The notes beneath the pieces were generated by a model. That model was not told the origin of the DNA. It was given only the letters and a program-made list of their open reading frames with translations, and searched no databases. Shown here one piece after another: positions 54,906-63,727 of a DNA stretch of 63,727 nt; positions within the stretch are counted from its first letter, which is position 1, and each line of letters opens with the position of its first letter. A program made the position numbers and the translations under genes. Source of the stretch: Anaerolineales bacterium (lineage in GTDB: Bacteria > Chloroflexota > Anaerolineae > Anaerolineales > UBA4823); contig JAGVAD010000004.1 of the NCBI GenBank assembly GCA_020060465.1, positions 1 to 63,727 of the forward strand. The letters are read 5' to 3'.

Positions 54906-56159
54906 CTAACGCCCGCCGATTACGGCAATATAATTGGTCACCCACTCGTGATAGGGCACACAATCCATGGATCCGTTGCCGCAGTCAGAAGTAGGCGTCT
55001 TCCAGAAAGCGATTTTCTCGAAGTTTTCCAGGCCATTCGTCTTGCAGCCTTCCGGTCCAAGCAACTCATTGCCCTCGCAGGCAGCAGGCACAGCCGGTAC
55101 AGAGCCAAACCATGCCGCCAGATCGCCCTGAAGCTTGGGGTTCAGCGAGTGTTCCAGCCATTTATAAGCGCAATTGGGGTGCGGGGCGTTTACATGCATC
55201 ATGGTCGTATCCGCCCAGCCGGTGACGCCTTCCTTGGGGAAGACGCTGGCAATCGGCTGGCCTTCGGCTTGCAGCAGGTTCACTTGAAACGGCCAGGAGC
55301 TGCTGGCGACCACACCCTCGTTTTTGAAGTCGTCCATCTGGATGAAAGCATCATGCCAGTAACGGGCGACGAGCTGGCGCTGCTGGCGCAACAGATCCAG
55401 AGCGGCGTTGAACTGATCGCGGTTCAAGGCGTAGGGGTCCTGGATGCCTAACTCCGGCCGGGTCGCCTTGAGATAGAGCGCCGCGTCGGCGACATAGATA
55501 GGGCCATCATAAGCCTGCACACGTCCCTTATTCGATTTGCCATCGCCCAGGGTTTGTTCTTCAAAGACCACGCTCCAGCTATCCGGCGGCGTGGGGAAGG
55601 CATTGGTGTTGTACATCAACACATTCGGGCCCCACTGGTATGGCACGCCGTAATGTTTTCCATCCACAGTATGCCACGGGGCATTTTGCAATCGTGGATC
55701 AACCGTGCTCCATGAAGGAATCAAGGCAATATTAATTTCCTGCACACGCCCACCGGAGATCAGTCGGTTGCTGGCATCTCCGGAGGCAGTCACCAGGTCG
55801 AAGCCGCCTTCGTTCATCAGGGCGACCATTTCATCAGAAGTGGCCGCCACCTTGACGCTGACCTTACAATTGGTAGCTTTCTCGAATTCAGTCACCCAGT
55901 CGTAAGCTGGGTCGGTTTCGCCGCGTTCGATGTAGCCAGCCCAGGCGACGATGGAGACCTCACCTTCTCCTTCGCCAATGGACTGTAGCGGAGCGCCTTC
56001 AGCCGGCGGCTGGGCAACGGTTGGCGCTGCCGTCGCTTCACTGACTGCTTGCGTCGCCGGCGCTGCGCCGCCTCCGCAGGCGGTCAGCAGTATGCTGAGC
56101 AAAGAAATCAAAGCAATGATAGGGGTGATAACTTGCTGGGGTTTGCGAAGATTATTCAT
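54906..56159 (-). CDS. potD: Periplasmic/lipoprotein solute-binding protein PotD
   Basis: 417 residues. Lipoprotein signal with lipobox LLTACGGG, a low-complexity Ala/Thr/Pro linker, then a PotD-like solute-binding fold (EVSIVAWAGYIERGETD, VTASGDASNRLI, VPYQWGPNVLMYNTNAFP). Three bases separate its stop from potA. Spermidine/putrescine binding is inferred from operon type; the ligand is not certain. Confidence 0.9.
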   Translation of the reverse strand: MNNLRKPQQVITPIIALISLLSILLTACGGGAAPATQAVSEATAAPTVAQPPAEGAPLQSIGEGEGEVSIVAWAGYIERGETDPAYDWVTEFEKATNCKVSVKVAATSDEMVALMNEGGFDLVTASGDASNRLISGGRVQEINIALIPSWSTVDPRLQNAPWHTVDGKHYGVPYQWGPNVLMYNTNAFPTPPDSWSVVFEEQTLGDGKSNKGRVQAYDGPIYVADAALYLKATRPELGIQDPYALNRDQFNAALDLLRQQRQLVARYWHDAFIQMDDFKNEGVVASSSWPFQVNLLQAEGQPIASVFPKEGVTGWADTTMMHVNAPHPNCAYKWLEHSLNPKLQGDLAAWFGSVPAVPAACEGNELLGPEGCKTNGLENFEKIAFWKTPTSDCGNGSMDCVPYHEWVTNYIAVIGGR

Positions 56160-56590
56160 CTCTCTCCTTTGGCTATGAACGAAAAAAGGCTGTTGCTCTA
56201 TTGGATCATGTTTACATGAGATATATCCATTCTCTGGGCTCTACGCTGCGAAACACCCCCTTTCTTGGCTATTGTTGCCAGGGCGCCAACCCTGATGGGA
56301 GATTTTTGATCCGACTGACTTACCCCACTGGCGTGGAACGATAAATCCAAAATCCATCCAATTGTCCCCACGATCAATCACCCAAACGCCAGCGACCAAA
56401 TTCAGACCTCAACGATTGTATAGATAAATGTTAACTGGCGTTAAAGTATATATAGATTATCAAATATGTCAATAACGACTTTATTAAGAAATTTCCAAAC
56501 CCTGTCCGCGCACTTAAAATATCCAGCGGCAGAATGCCATCGAGAAGCATTTCCACTGCTGGTTTCGTCTCTTCTCTTGCGAATTCGCAC
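56160..56590. other. Intergenic region upstream of potD
   Basis: About 430 bp between potD and the uvrB stop. It contains the inverted repeat TCATGT-TT-ACATGA at 56206-56219, a possible operator about 50 bp ahead of potD, and AT-rich sequence near 56415-56480. No credible gene is present. Confidence 0.5.
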
Positions 56591-58624
56591 CTATTCGCCG
56601 GCCAAGAGCCTGATTTTCTCCCAGGGCTTGAGATCGCTATCTTCAGCCAACAAAGCGCGTAATTCATACATTTCGTCGCGCAAGGCAGCCGCCTTCTCAA
56701 ACTCCAGGTTGCGGGCGGCTTCTCGCATCTGCTTTTCCAGCTCGGCGACCAGGCGTTGCAGCTCGTTTTTCGGCAAAGATGCCGCTCCAGAGACGCGATA
56801 TTCCGCCTTTGGCTCAGCCACGGCGCGCACCGTCAATTGATCAGTCAAATCACGCACTGCTTTAAAAATGCTCACTGGTTGAATGCCGTGGGCTTCATTG
56901 TAAGCAATTTGCTTGGCGCGACGGCGGTTGGTTTCATCTATGGCGCGGCGCATCGAGTCAGTGATCACATCTGCGTACATAATTACCTTACCATCAATAT
57001 GGCGGGCAGCGCGACCTATGGTCTGGATTAACGCAGTGTCCGAACGCAGAAAGCCCTCCTTGTCAGCATCCAGGATCGCCACAAGCGACACCTCCGGCAG
57101 ATCCAGACCTTCGCGCAGCAGATTGATGCCCACCACCACATCGAAAACGCCTAAGCGTAAGTCGCGCAGTATTCCCACCCGCTCCAGTGTATCAATTTCC
57201 GAGTGCAGGTAATGCACCTTAACGCCCAACTCCATCAAATAATCGGAGAGCTTCTCGGCCATGCGCTTGGTCAATGTGGTGACCAATACACGCTGTCCTT
57301 TCTCCACTCGTTTACGGATTTCGCCCAGCAGATCATCCACCTGTCCTTCGATGGGACGCACCTCCACTTCGGGATCAACCAGCCCGGTAGGGCGAATGAT
57401 CTGCTCCACCACCTGATCAGCGCGCTCCATCTCGTACGGGCCAGGCGTAGCGGAGGTATAGATCGTGTAACCCATGCGGTTTTCGAATTCCTCGAAGGTC
57501 AGCGGGCGGTTATCCAAGGCCGAGGGCAGGCGAAAGCCATATTCCACCAATGTCTGCTTGCGCGAACGATCGCCGTTATACATGCCGCGCACCTGGGGGA
57601 TGGTCATGTGCGATTCGTCAATCACCAACAGGTAATCGCTGGGTAAATAATCCATTAACGTCCAGGGGGCGGTGCCTGGAGCGCGCTGATCCAGGTGACG
57701 AGAGTAATTCTCAATGCCAGAGCAATAGCCCACCTCGCGCAGCATCTCCAAATCGTAAGTGGTACGGCTCTCCAAACGCTGCGCCTCGAGTAATTTGTCG
57801 TTGGCGCGTAGATACGCCAGACGTTCGGCCAGCTCAGTTTCGATATCGCTGATCGCCGCCTGGAGCTTTTCATCTTCGGTGATGAAATGGCGGGCAGGAT
57901 AGATAGCAACCGTGTTCAATTCGCGACGCATTTCGCCGGTAACAACGTCAAACTCCAGCAAGCGTTCGATCTCATCGCCGAAGAAAGTGATACGGTAGCC
58001 AAACTTATCCTGATAAGCAGGCACGATATCCAGGTTGTCACCGCGCACGCGGAAGGTCCCCGGACGCAGGTCGAGGTCGTTGCGTTCATAGTGTCCTTCA
58101 ATCAACTGGCGCAGCAAGGCGTTGCGACGGTATATATTACCGCTCTGCAGGTTGATCACCACCCGTCCATAGGCTTCTGGATTGCCAATGCCATAGATGC
58201 ATGACACCGAAGCGACGATAATGACATCTCGCCGCGACATAAGGGAAGTGGTAGCAGCCAGGCGCAGGCGTTCGATCTCCTCGTTGATGTCTGCGTCTTT
58301 CTCAATGTACAAATCATGGCGCGGTACGTAAGCTTCAGGCTGGTAATAATCATAGTAAGAAACGAAGTACTCCACCGCGTTTTCAGGGAAGAATTCTCGG
58401 AACTCTGCGTAGAGTTGCGCCGCCAGAGTCTTGTTATGCGCCATCACCAGAGCAGGTTTATTCACCTGAGCAATGACTGAGGCAATCGTGAAGGTTTTCC
58501 CTGTACCGGTGGCGCCCAACAACACCTGATCGCGATAACCCTTTTGGATGCCTTCCACCAGTTGGCGTATTGCCTCCGGCTGATCTCCAGTGGGTTGATA
58601 GGGAGCGTGAAGTTTAAAATCCAT
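56591..58624 (-). CDS. uvrB: Excinuclease ABC subunit B
   Basis: 677 residues. Nucleotide-excision repair DNA helicase-like subunit. Walker [13 protein letters not shown], the beta-hairpin region [20 protein letters not shown], helicase motif [27 protein letters not shown], and a C-terminal UVR domain ([20 protein letters not shown]) that binds UvrC. Length and motifs are complete. Confidence 0.97.
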   Translation of the reverse strand: MDFKLHAPYQPTGDQPEAIRQLVEGIQKGYRDQVLLGATGTGKTFTIASVIAQVNKPALVMAHNKTLAAQLYAEFREFFPENAVEYFVSYYDYYQPEAYVPRHDLYIEKDADINEEIERLRLAATTSLMSRRDVIIVASVSCIYGIGNPEAYGRVVINLQSGNIYRRNALLRQLIEGHYERNDLDLRPGTFRVRGDNLDIVPAYQDKFGYRITFFGDEIERLLEFDVVTGEMRRELNTVAIYPARHFITEDEKLQAAISDIETELAERLAYLRANDKLLEAQRLESRTTYDLEMLREVGYCSGIENYSRHLDQRAPGTAPWTLMDYLPSDYLLVIDESHMTIPQVRGMYNGDRSRKQTLVEYGFRLPSALDNRPLTFEEFENRMGYTIYTSATPGPYEMERADQVVEQIIRPTGLVDPEVEVRPIEGQVDDLLGEIRKRVEKGQRVLVTTLTKRMAEKLSDYLMELGVKVHYLHSEIDTLERVGILRDLRLGVFDVVVGINLLREGLDLPEVSLVAILDADKEGFLRSDTALIQTIGRAARHIDGKVIMYADVITDSMRRAIDETNRRRAKQIAYNEAHGIQPVSIFKAVRDLTDQLTVRAVAEPKAEYRVSGAASLPKNELQRLVAELEKQMREAARNLEFEKAAALRDEMYELRALLAEDSDLKPWEKIRLLAGE

Positions 58625-58659
58625 ACGCTTCTCTCGATAAGCAGGATAAAGTTTACACA

Positions 58660-58685
58660 GAACAAATTTTCAGTAAATGATTATA
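58660..58685 (-). promoter_or_regulatory. uvrB promoter with a possible SOS box
   Basis: TATAAT at 58685-58680 on the minus strand, about 55 bp ahead of uvrB. Just downstream lies GAAA-ATTT-GTTC (58671-58660), one mismatch from a Gram-positive-type LexA box GAAC-N4-GTTC. The LexA target of this lineage is not known to me. Confidence 0.35.
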
Positions 58686-58981
58686 CCTCACCCCAACAAG
58701 ACCGAGAGATGAATCAGTTGGGCAAAAAATCAATCAGTTTTATGGATAAATATAATCAATTTCATAACATTTCCATCGAATTTACGTTATACCATGCGAG
58801 CAGTAGTACCTTTGTACCACCCCGGCTGAATATATCGCAGCGATAAAGACGCCGGCCTCGTGAAATTTCTGCGAGAGCCAGGAAGGAGAATACAAAAGCG
58901 GCGATTCGATTTCTTACCCTATTAATTTCTACTACTCATTACCCGGAACGACCACGATTTTATATTATGGAGGATTTTCGA
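58686..58981. promoter_or_regulatory. Region upstream of the first secreted paralogue
   Basis: Contains TAGTAC-CTTT-GTAC at 58804-58817, the motif shared with the second paralogue's upstream region. Downstream are nested hairpins: CCGGC/GCCGG (58822-58826 with 58851-58855) enclosing TATCGC-A-GCGATA (58833-58845), then CTCG/CGAG. GGAGG precedes the ATG at 58982. Confidence 0.5.
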
Positions 58982-59800
58982 ATGTCGAAAACACGATGGG
59001 CAATTTATCTGTCGGCCGCGCTGGCGGCAGTCATCCTGATTGCAATGATATTGCCAATGCCAGCCGTGATGGCCGGCTCCAAAACCGACTCCACCTTCGG
59101 GGTGACGTTGTACTTTCCAGACGACCAGTTTGCCTGTGAAAAAGTCGGGGATATCTATTCTACCAATGTGCCGGACGGTTGGTCAGTCACATATCATTTC
59201 TTCGATGACGCCCTGCAATTAATCAGCTCGCAAACCGTGTCGGGCAATCAGGCTGTTTCCTTCCCCTATCCGGCGAACTATAGCGGTGCAGGTTATTTCG
59301 CGGTTACGGCAGAGTATATTGACGCCTCAGGGCAGACGAAATTCAAGATCGGCGCCAAATGGTACCTGGATTGCAGCGCTAAACCTACCGACACACCTAC
59401 CCCGACCCCAACCGATACCCCCACCCCTACACCAACCTTCACTCCGCCCCCGCCCAGCGGCGGTCAGGGTTGCACGCCAGGCTATTGGCGACAGGAACAT
59501 CACTACGATTCCTGGATGGGCTACTCGCCCAGCGATGACTTCGAAACCGTGTTTAGTGTGGACGCGTCGTTTAGCCCTACGAACCTGGGTAATGCCGTGC
59601 AATTGAACGGCGGCGGCGAGCGCGCGCTGGCGCGCCATGCGGTGGCTGCATTGCTAAACTCGACCAACCCGAGCGTCTCATTTTTCTACACCACTGCTCA
59701 GGTGATCAGCATGGTTCAGCAAGCCTATGCCACCGGCAGCTTTGAAACCGTCAAGAACTTGTTCGAAGCGCAGAACGACACAGTCTGCCCGTTGAACTGA
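58982..59800 (+). CDS. Secreted protein with C-terminal GYWRQ-type domain (paralogue 1)
   Basis: 272 residues from the ATG at 58982, which has GGAGG eight bases upstream. Signal peptide (LSAALAAVILIAMILPMPAVMA). A beta-rich N-terminal domain (about 35-135), a Thr-Pro repeat linker (about 136-160), and a C-terminal domain starting GCTPGYWRQEHHYDSW that ends AQNDTVCPLN. The C-terminal domain is nearly the same as that of the next gene. The Gly-Tyr-Trp-Arg-Gln domain is found on secreted proteins of diverse bacteria; its function is unknown to me. Confidence 0.85.
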   Translation: MSKTRWAIYLSAALAAVILIAMILPMPAVMAGSKTDSTFGVTLYFPDDQFACEKVGDIYSTNVPDGWSVTYHFFDDALQLISSQTVSGNQAVSFPYPANYSGAGYFAVTAEYIDASGQTKFKIGAKWYLDCSAKPTDTPTPTPTDTPTPTPTFTPPPPSGGQGCTPGYWRQEHHYDSWMGYSPSDDFETVFSVDASFSPTNLGNAVQLNGGGERALARHAVAALLNSTNPSVSFFYTTAQVISMVQQAYATGSFETVKNLFEAQNDTVCPLN

Positions 59801-59821
59801 TCTTTCTCGTCTTTCATCTTG

Positions 59822-59857
59822 ATAATGACCCTGAAAGAACGCTATCGGGGTCATTAT
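59822..59857 (+). terminator. Hairpin after the first secreted paralogue
   Basis: ATAATGACCC at 59822-59831 pairs perfectly with GGGTCATTAT at 59848-59857 (10 bp), then TAATTG. The T-run is weak. Confidence 0.6.
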
Positions 59858-60144
59858 TAATTGCAGATTAGTTGAGATTAGAAAAACAATAATTGCTGCA
59901 TATTTTGCGATCTTTTTCGTCACATTATCGAGCCAGCGACGTCTCAGAGGGTAGAATAACAAACGCAATAGTACTACAGTACTCCTGTGTGGCGGCGTTG
60001 ATCCTGAGACTTGCACATGGTCGCTTGCACTCTCTATGATTTCATCGCATAAGCGAGGGGAGGGCGGTCTTCGGGGAGCCAGTAGCGAAACCGGCCACAC
60101 AACCGTCGGTTTAAGTTTGCTCAATTCCATTTCAGGAGGAACAT
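59858..60144. promoter_or_regulatory. Region upstream of the second secreted paralogue
   Basis: No gene is seen. TAGTAC-TACA-GTAC at 59969-59982 repeats the motif upstream of the first paralogue at almost the same distance from the start codon (176 versus 178 bp). AGGAGGAA lies just before the ATG at 60145. Confidence 0.5.
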
Positions 60145-60945
60145 ATGTCCATTCATCGAAGTAAAATCATGCACCTGTTCAGAGCAGCGATGCTACTCGT
60201 CTTGGTTGTAGCACTGTTGCCGGCCCAGGCGGCTTTTGCTGGCTACAAAGTCAAAGAAGGCGTCACGCTCATCTTCCCCGATAACCAAACCGCCTGCGAG
60301 CCTTTCGCAAAAGTCGTCTCTACCGGCATGCCTGAGGGTTGGGCAGTAGAATATCAATTTTATACCGCCACCAGCGCCGGAGTTGGCTCGCTCATCGGCG
60401 TCGTAACAGCCGTCAACAACGAAGTGGTGAAATTCTACTACCCAGTTGAATCCCCTTATTATGCTGTGACCGCCGTGTATTTTGACGCCTCTGGAGCGCG
60501 CAGGTTCAAGATCGGCGCCAAGTGGTCGTGGAATTGTGAAAAGCCAACCCAAACTCCACCGCCTCCGCCTACGGAAACTCCTCCCCCTCCACCACCTCCC
60601 GGCGGCGGACAGGGTTGTACACCGGGCTACTGGCGTCAGTCGCATCACTATGACTCCTGGGTAGGTTATGCGCCTTCGAACGACTTTGAAGCCGTTTTCG
60701 GCGTGGATGCATCCTTTGACCCTCATACCTTGGGTGATGCAGTTGCTCTAGGCGGCGGCGGCGAACACGCCCTGGCGCGCCATGCAGTGGCAGCGTTGCT
60801 CAATTCCACCAATTCGGGCGTCTCTTATCTCTACACGACTGCCCAGGTGATCAGCATGGTGCAACAGGCTTATGCCACCAATAGCTTCCTCAGCATCAAG
60901 AACTTGTTCGAGGCGCAGAACGAGGCTGGCTGTCCGTTGAACTAA
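60145..60945 (+). CDS. Secreted protein with C-terminal GYWRQ-type domain (paralogue 2)
   Basis: 266 residues. Signal peptide at 1-32 (FRAAMLLVLVVALLPAQAAFA). N-terminal beta-rich domain (about 33-130) with the same strand order as paralogue 1 but moderate identity (VTLIFPDNQTACE versus VTLYFPDDQFACE). Pro-rich linker, then GCTPGYWRQSHHYDSW to the end, where identity is very high. Tandem duplication followed by faster change of the N-terminal half is the simplest history. Confidence 0.85.
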   Translation: MSIHRSKIMHLFRAAMLLVLVVALLPAQAAFAGYKVKEGVTLIFPDNQTACEPFAKVVSTGMPEGWAVEYQFYTATSAGVGSLIGVVTAVNNEVVKFYYPVESPYYAVTAVYFDASGARRFKIGAKWSWNCEKPTQTPPPPPTETPPPPPPPGGGQGCTPGYWRQSHHYDSWVGYAPSNDFEAVFGVDASFDPHTLGDAVALGGGGEHALARHAVAALLNSTNSGVSYLYTTAQVISMVQQAYATNSFLSIKNLFEAQNEAGCPLN

Positions 60946-61036
60946 GTTATTCCACCTGGACGCCATTCCACATGACAGCCAGGGGGGAACGGCTGAAAAT
61001 GACGTTCCAGGTATTCTCCTTCAGGGCGGAGAATTA

Positions 61037-61081
61037 AACCAACAGGCTGGTGACCAATGGATCGTCACCAGCCTGTTGGTT
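61037..61081. terminator. 18-bp perfect hairpin between paralogue 2 and the NRPS gene
   Basis: AACCAACAGGCTGGTGAC at 61037-61054 pairs fully with GTCACCAGCCTGTTGGTT at 61064-61081, 9-nt loop. It lies between convergent genes, so it can end both transcripts. T-tracts are weak (TTTAATTCT on the minus strand). Confidence 0.65.
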
Positions 61082-61149
61082 AGTTAAATGATCCAGGCGG
61101 CGCGCTTCGGCAAGCTCAGCGCTCCAGAGGTTATTTGGAGTAGCCCATC

Positions 61150-63727
61150 TCAATACGAGGAGCTATATCTATCTGTGTCGCCCGTTGTTTGATCAATACA
61201 TCGGCGTAGCTTCTGCGCCAATTCGTTCACATAAGGCGGCGCGAGCAGATTATGATGGGCGCCGGAGATATATTGCAGCGTCACGCCGCCGCGTGCCACA
61301 CGGCCCCAGCCCATATCGTGCGCCTGGCGAGAGAAGAGCGGCATGCGCTGGATGCGAAAGAGCGTGACGCGACCATCGTAGGGCGGCGTGCGATAATTCA
61401 GAATTGCCTGCATGTGAATTTCCATCAGCTTCTGCCGGTGCAGAGGCGCCTCTCGCATATGATCGCCGATGATTTCTTTGGGCGTCATCTGCGCGGGTTT
61501 ACCCAATTGTTTTTGCATGGCTTTAAAGATGCGTTTGAAGCGGCGCAGCACGACTACACGAACTTCAGAAGGCGGAAGCTGGAAGAAATCGCGCAACCAA
61601 TAGCGCAAGTTGAGGGTAAAATTTAGCACCCATCGGAGCGATAAAGGCTGAATGTCATGCAGATAGCCTGGCGCGCCGCCGTCAATGACCGCCAACAACG
61701 CGATTGGCTCGCCCTGTGTCTGTAATTGCCGCGCCATTTCATAAGCCACCACTCCGCCAAAGCAATAGCCGCCCAGATAATACGGCCCATGCGGTTGATG
61801 CTCTCGCACAGCGTCCAGATAATACGCCGCCATTTCTGCAATGGAAGTATGCGGCGGCTCTACTCCATCCAGGCCACGGGCTTGCAGCGCATAAAACGGC
61901 TGGTCGTCTCCCATCGCTTGCGCCAATGGCGCCAGGTCCAGCGCTTCGCCGCCAAAGTTATGCACACAAAAAAACGTTGGTCGCTCACCATGAGCATGGA
62001 TAGGCACGAGCGCCGACCAGTCTGCCGCAGCGCGCTCCTGGCGCAAGACAGCGGCCAATTCAGACACGGTAGGCGATTGAAATAGCGTCGCCAACGGCAA
62101 ACGTTGACCAAAATCTTGCTCTAACCGGCTAAACAAACGCACCGCCAATAGTGAGTGGCCTCCCAATTCAAAGAAATTGTCATTCACGCCTACTGGCTGC
62201 ACATTGAGCAAATCTTCCCATAAGCGGCATAAACGGCTTTCCAGCTCGTCACGCGGGGCAGCGAACTCATCGCCTGCTTCTTGCCGTTGTTGCGGGGGAG
62301 GGGGGAGGGCTTTGCGGTCAACCTTGCCATTCGGCGTCAACGGCATCCGCTCCAGCATCACCCACTGCCCAGGCAACATGTACTCCGGCAATCGCCCCTT
62401 CAGCCATTGCCTCAACTCTACTCCCCTCACTTCCTCCCCCTCCTTCTTCACCACATACCCCACCAGCCGCTTCTCTCCCCCCTCCTCTACCAGCACCACC
62501 GCCGCCTGCTCCACCCCCTCATGCTCCCCCAACACCGCTTCGATCTCCCCTAACTCGATCCGATACCCCCTCACCTTCACCTGCTCATCCCTCCGCCCCA
62601 CAAACTCGATCTCCCCATCCCAGCGCCGCCTCACCATGTCTCCCGTCCGATACAACCGCTCCCCCTCCCCGTACGGGTGCGGCACGAACTTCTCCGCCGT
62701 CTGCCCCGCCTGCTTCCAATATCCCCGCGCCAATCCGTCCCCTCCCAGGTACAACTCTCCCACCACCCCTTCCGCCGTCAACTCCATCTCCTCATCCAAC
62801 ACATACGCACTCGTGTTCGCTATCGCCCGCCCGATCGCCACCGTCCGTTCCTTCTCCCCCACCCCCTTTACTTCGTACCACGTCGCAAACGTCGTGCTCT
62901 CCGTCGGCCCGTACACGTGCAACAGCCGCTCCGGCCCCCCGGCTTCCACCACCGCCCTCACCCACCCCACCGTCGCCGCTTCCCCTCCAAACAACACCGT
63001 CTTCAGCCCTCGAAACGCACCCCCTTCCACCGCCGCTATCTGGTTGAACAACGCCGTGGTCACAAACAGATGTTCCACCCCCAACTCCCTCAACACACCC
63101 CCCAGCCCGCGCGGCCTCAGCATCGCTTCCCGCTCCACCCCCACCAACTCCCCACCGTTCAACAGCGCCCCCCATACCTCAAACGTCGCCGCATCAAACG
63201 ACATGTTCGACGCCTGCCCTACCCGCTCCCCTGCCCTCACCTGCAGATAGTCCGCTCCCTTCACCAGCCTCACCATCCCCCGCTGCACCACGCTCACCCC
63301 CTTCGGCTTCCCCGTCGAGCCTGAAGTGTACATCACATAGCCTAAATCCCCCGCTTCATTCACCCCCTCCAACCCCTCTCCGCTCTCCTTCTCCACCTCC
63401 CCCCACACCTCTTCTAGCTGCACCACCCTCACCCCTGCCTGCCCCTTCAGCACCCCTCCACTGCTCATCACCAACTCCACCCCGCTGTCCCCAATCATGT
63501 AGCTCAGCCGCTCCGCCGGATAGCTCGCATCCAACGGTACGTATGCCCCTCCCGCTTTGATCACCCCCAACATCCCTATCACCATCTCCATCCCGCGCTC
63601 CATCCCTAACCCCACCAACCTCTCGCGCCCCACCCCTTGCCGCCTCAGCCACCTCGCCAGCCGGTTCGTCCGCTCATCCAGCTCGCCGTAGCTCAGCCGC
63701 CGCTCTCCGTATCTCACCGCCGCCTGC
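61150..63727 (-). CDS. Non-ribosomal peptide synthetase, terminal A-PCP-TE module (partial)
   Basis: At least 858 residues; the frame stays open to the right edge, so the N-terminal part is missing. Adenylation domain: YTSGSTGKPKGV, MSFDAATFEVWG, VYGPTESTT, GELYLGGDGLARGYW, YRTGDMVR, KVRGYRIELGEIE and NGKVDRKAL. By eye the specificity residues read D-A-F-F-L-G-V-T-F-K, suggesting Ile or Val-like. Carrier domain with Ser in FELGGHSLLAVRLF. Thioesterase with GYCFGG, having Cys where Ser is usual, and His in GAHHNLL; it releases the finished peptide. The adenylation part (62340 to the edge) uses strongly G-ending codons unlike the rest of the gene. Confidence 0.93.
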   Translation of the reverse strand, partial: QAAVRYGERRLSYGELDERTNRLARWLRRQGVGRERLVGLGMERGMEMVIGMLGVIKAGGAYVPLDASYPAERLSYMIGDSGVELVMSSGGVLKGQAGVRVVQLEEVWGEVEKESGEGLEGVNEAGDLGYVMYTSGSTGKPKGVSVVQRGMVRLVKGADYLQVRAGERVGQASNMSFDAATFEVWGALLNGGELVGVEREAMLRPRGLGGVLRELGVEHLFVTTALFNQIAAVEGGAFRGLKTVLFGGEAATVGWVRAVVEAGGPERLLHVYGPTESTTFATWYEVKGVGEKERTVAIGRAIANTSAYVLDEEMELTAEGVVGELYLGGDGLARGYWKQAGQTAEKFVPHPYGEGERLYRTGDMVRRRWDGEIEFVGRRDEQVKVRGYRIELGEIEAVLGEHEGVEQAAVVLVEEGGEKRLVGYVVKKEGEEVRGVELRQWLKGRLPEYMLPGQWVMLERMPLTPNGKVDRKALPPPPQQRQEAGDEFAAPRDELESRLCRLWEDLLNVQPVGVNDNFFELGGHSLLAVRLFSRLEQDFGQRLPLATLFQSPTVSELAAVLRQERAAADWSALVPIHAHGERPTFFCVHNFGGEALDLAPLAQAMGDDQPFYALQARGLDGVEPPHTSIAEMAAYYLDAVREHQPHGPYYLGGYCFGGVVAYEMARQLQTQGEPIALLAVIDGGAPGYLHDIQPLSLRWVLNFTLNLRYWLRDFFQLPPSEVRVVVLRRFKRIFKAMQKQLGKPAQMTPKEIIGDHMREAPLHRQKLMEIHMQAILNYRTPPYDGRVTLFRIQRMPLFSRQAHDMGWGRVARGGVTLQYISGAHHNLLAPPYVNELAQKLRRCIDQTTGDTDRYSSSY

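Noticed and set aside
56431..56700. Small minus-strand frame with a hydrophobic end near the uvrB stop.
   Set aside because: Half of it overlaps uvrB in another frame and it has no ribosome-binding site.
58820..60130. Cyclic-di-GMP or other known riboswitch upstream of the secreted paralogues.
   Set aside because: Hairpins are present but the conserved core sequences of the classes I know are not, and the two leaders do not align apart from the TAGTAC site and a short GAGCCAG.
62177..63324. Long open frames on the plus strand opposite the NRPS adenylation domain.
   Set aside because: They result from the extreme purine bias of the coding strand, which removes stop codons; the predicted proteins are Pro/Ser-rich with no recognisable domain.

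Overview
The window reads as chromosomal DNA of an anaerobic bacterium, most likely a Chloroflexota (Anaerolineae-like) lineage. This is inferred from the combination of a bacterial-type acetyl-CoA synthase operon, a fused E1 alpha-beta dehydrogenase, secreted proteins with Thr-Pro linkers and an 'LPL-x-RR' type C-terminus, and a type I-E CRISPR system. No marker gene settles the taxonomy. No insertion sequence, integrase or phage gene is visible.

Layout. 1-10.3 kb: leader-proximal end of a CRISPR array (29-nt repeats, 32-nt spacer) and a complete type I-E cas operon on the minus strand (cas3-cas8e-cse2-cas7e-cas5e-cas6e-cas1-cas2). The Cas3 gene is unusual: a helix-turn-helix/WYL regulator is fused in frame to the HD nuclease-helicase. 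A 67-residue winged-helix gene lies upstream. 10.5-22.9 kb: one minus-strand operon for the carbonyl branch of the Wood-Ljungdahl pathway: an HMA-like small protein, CO dehydrogenase, acetyl-CoA synthase, a CBS-domain protein, both corrinoid/iron-sulfur protein subunits, its reductive activator, the methyltransferase, and a fused MetV-MetF reductase. 23.1-25.6 kb: a second RACo-like activator, a DUF1638 protein and a tRNA with CAU anticodon. 25.7-29.9 kb: a fusion of a glutamate-cysteine-ligase-like domain to an M20 peptidase, coupled to an aminotransferase. 30-32.8 kb: polyprenyl synthase, TatD and MscS.

32.9-43.1 kb (plus strand): ECF sigma factor with a membrane partner, DUF1232 protein, secreted DNRLRE protein, MOSC protein, a MATE-like membrane protein, fused 2-oxoacid dehydrogenase E1, and Hsp20 with a structured leader. 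43.2-51.9 kb: SLC13 transporter, a hypothetical, a GH1 glycosidase with a GNAT remnant, an orphan ABC ATPase, and an arsR-regulator-kinase-ybaK operon beside a Met-rich secreted protein. 52-58.6 kb: a polyamine-type ABC transporter operon (potDABC order) and uvrB. 58.9-63.7 kb: two tandem secreted paralogues ending in a GYWRQ-type domain, then the terminal A-PCP-TE module of a non-ribosomal peptide synthetase that runs off the right edge.

The most unusual items are the WYL-Cas3 fusion, the ligase-M20-aminotransferase unit, the HMA-like protein heading the acs operon, the shared upstream motif of the two secreted paralogues, and the abrupt codon-usage change inside the NRPS gene.
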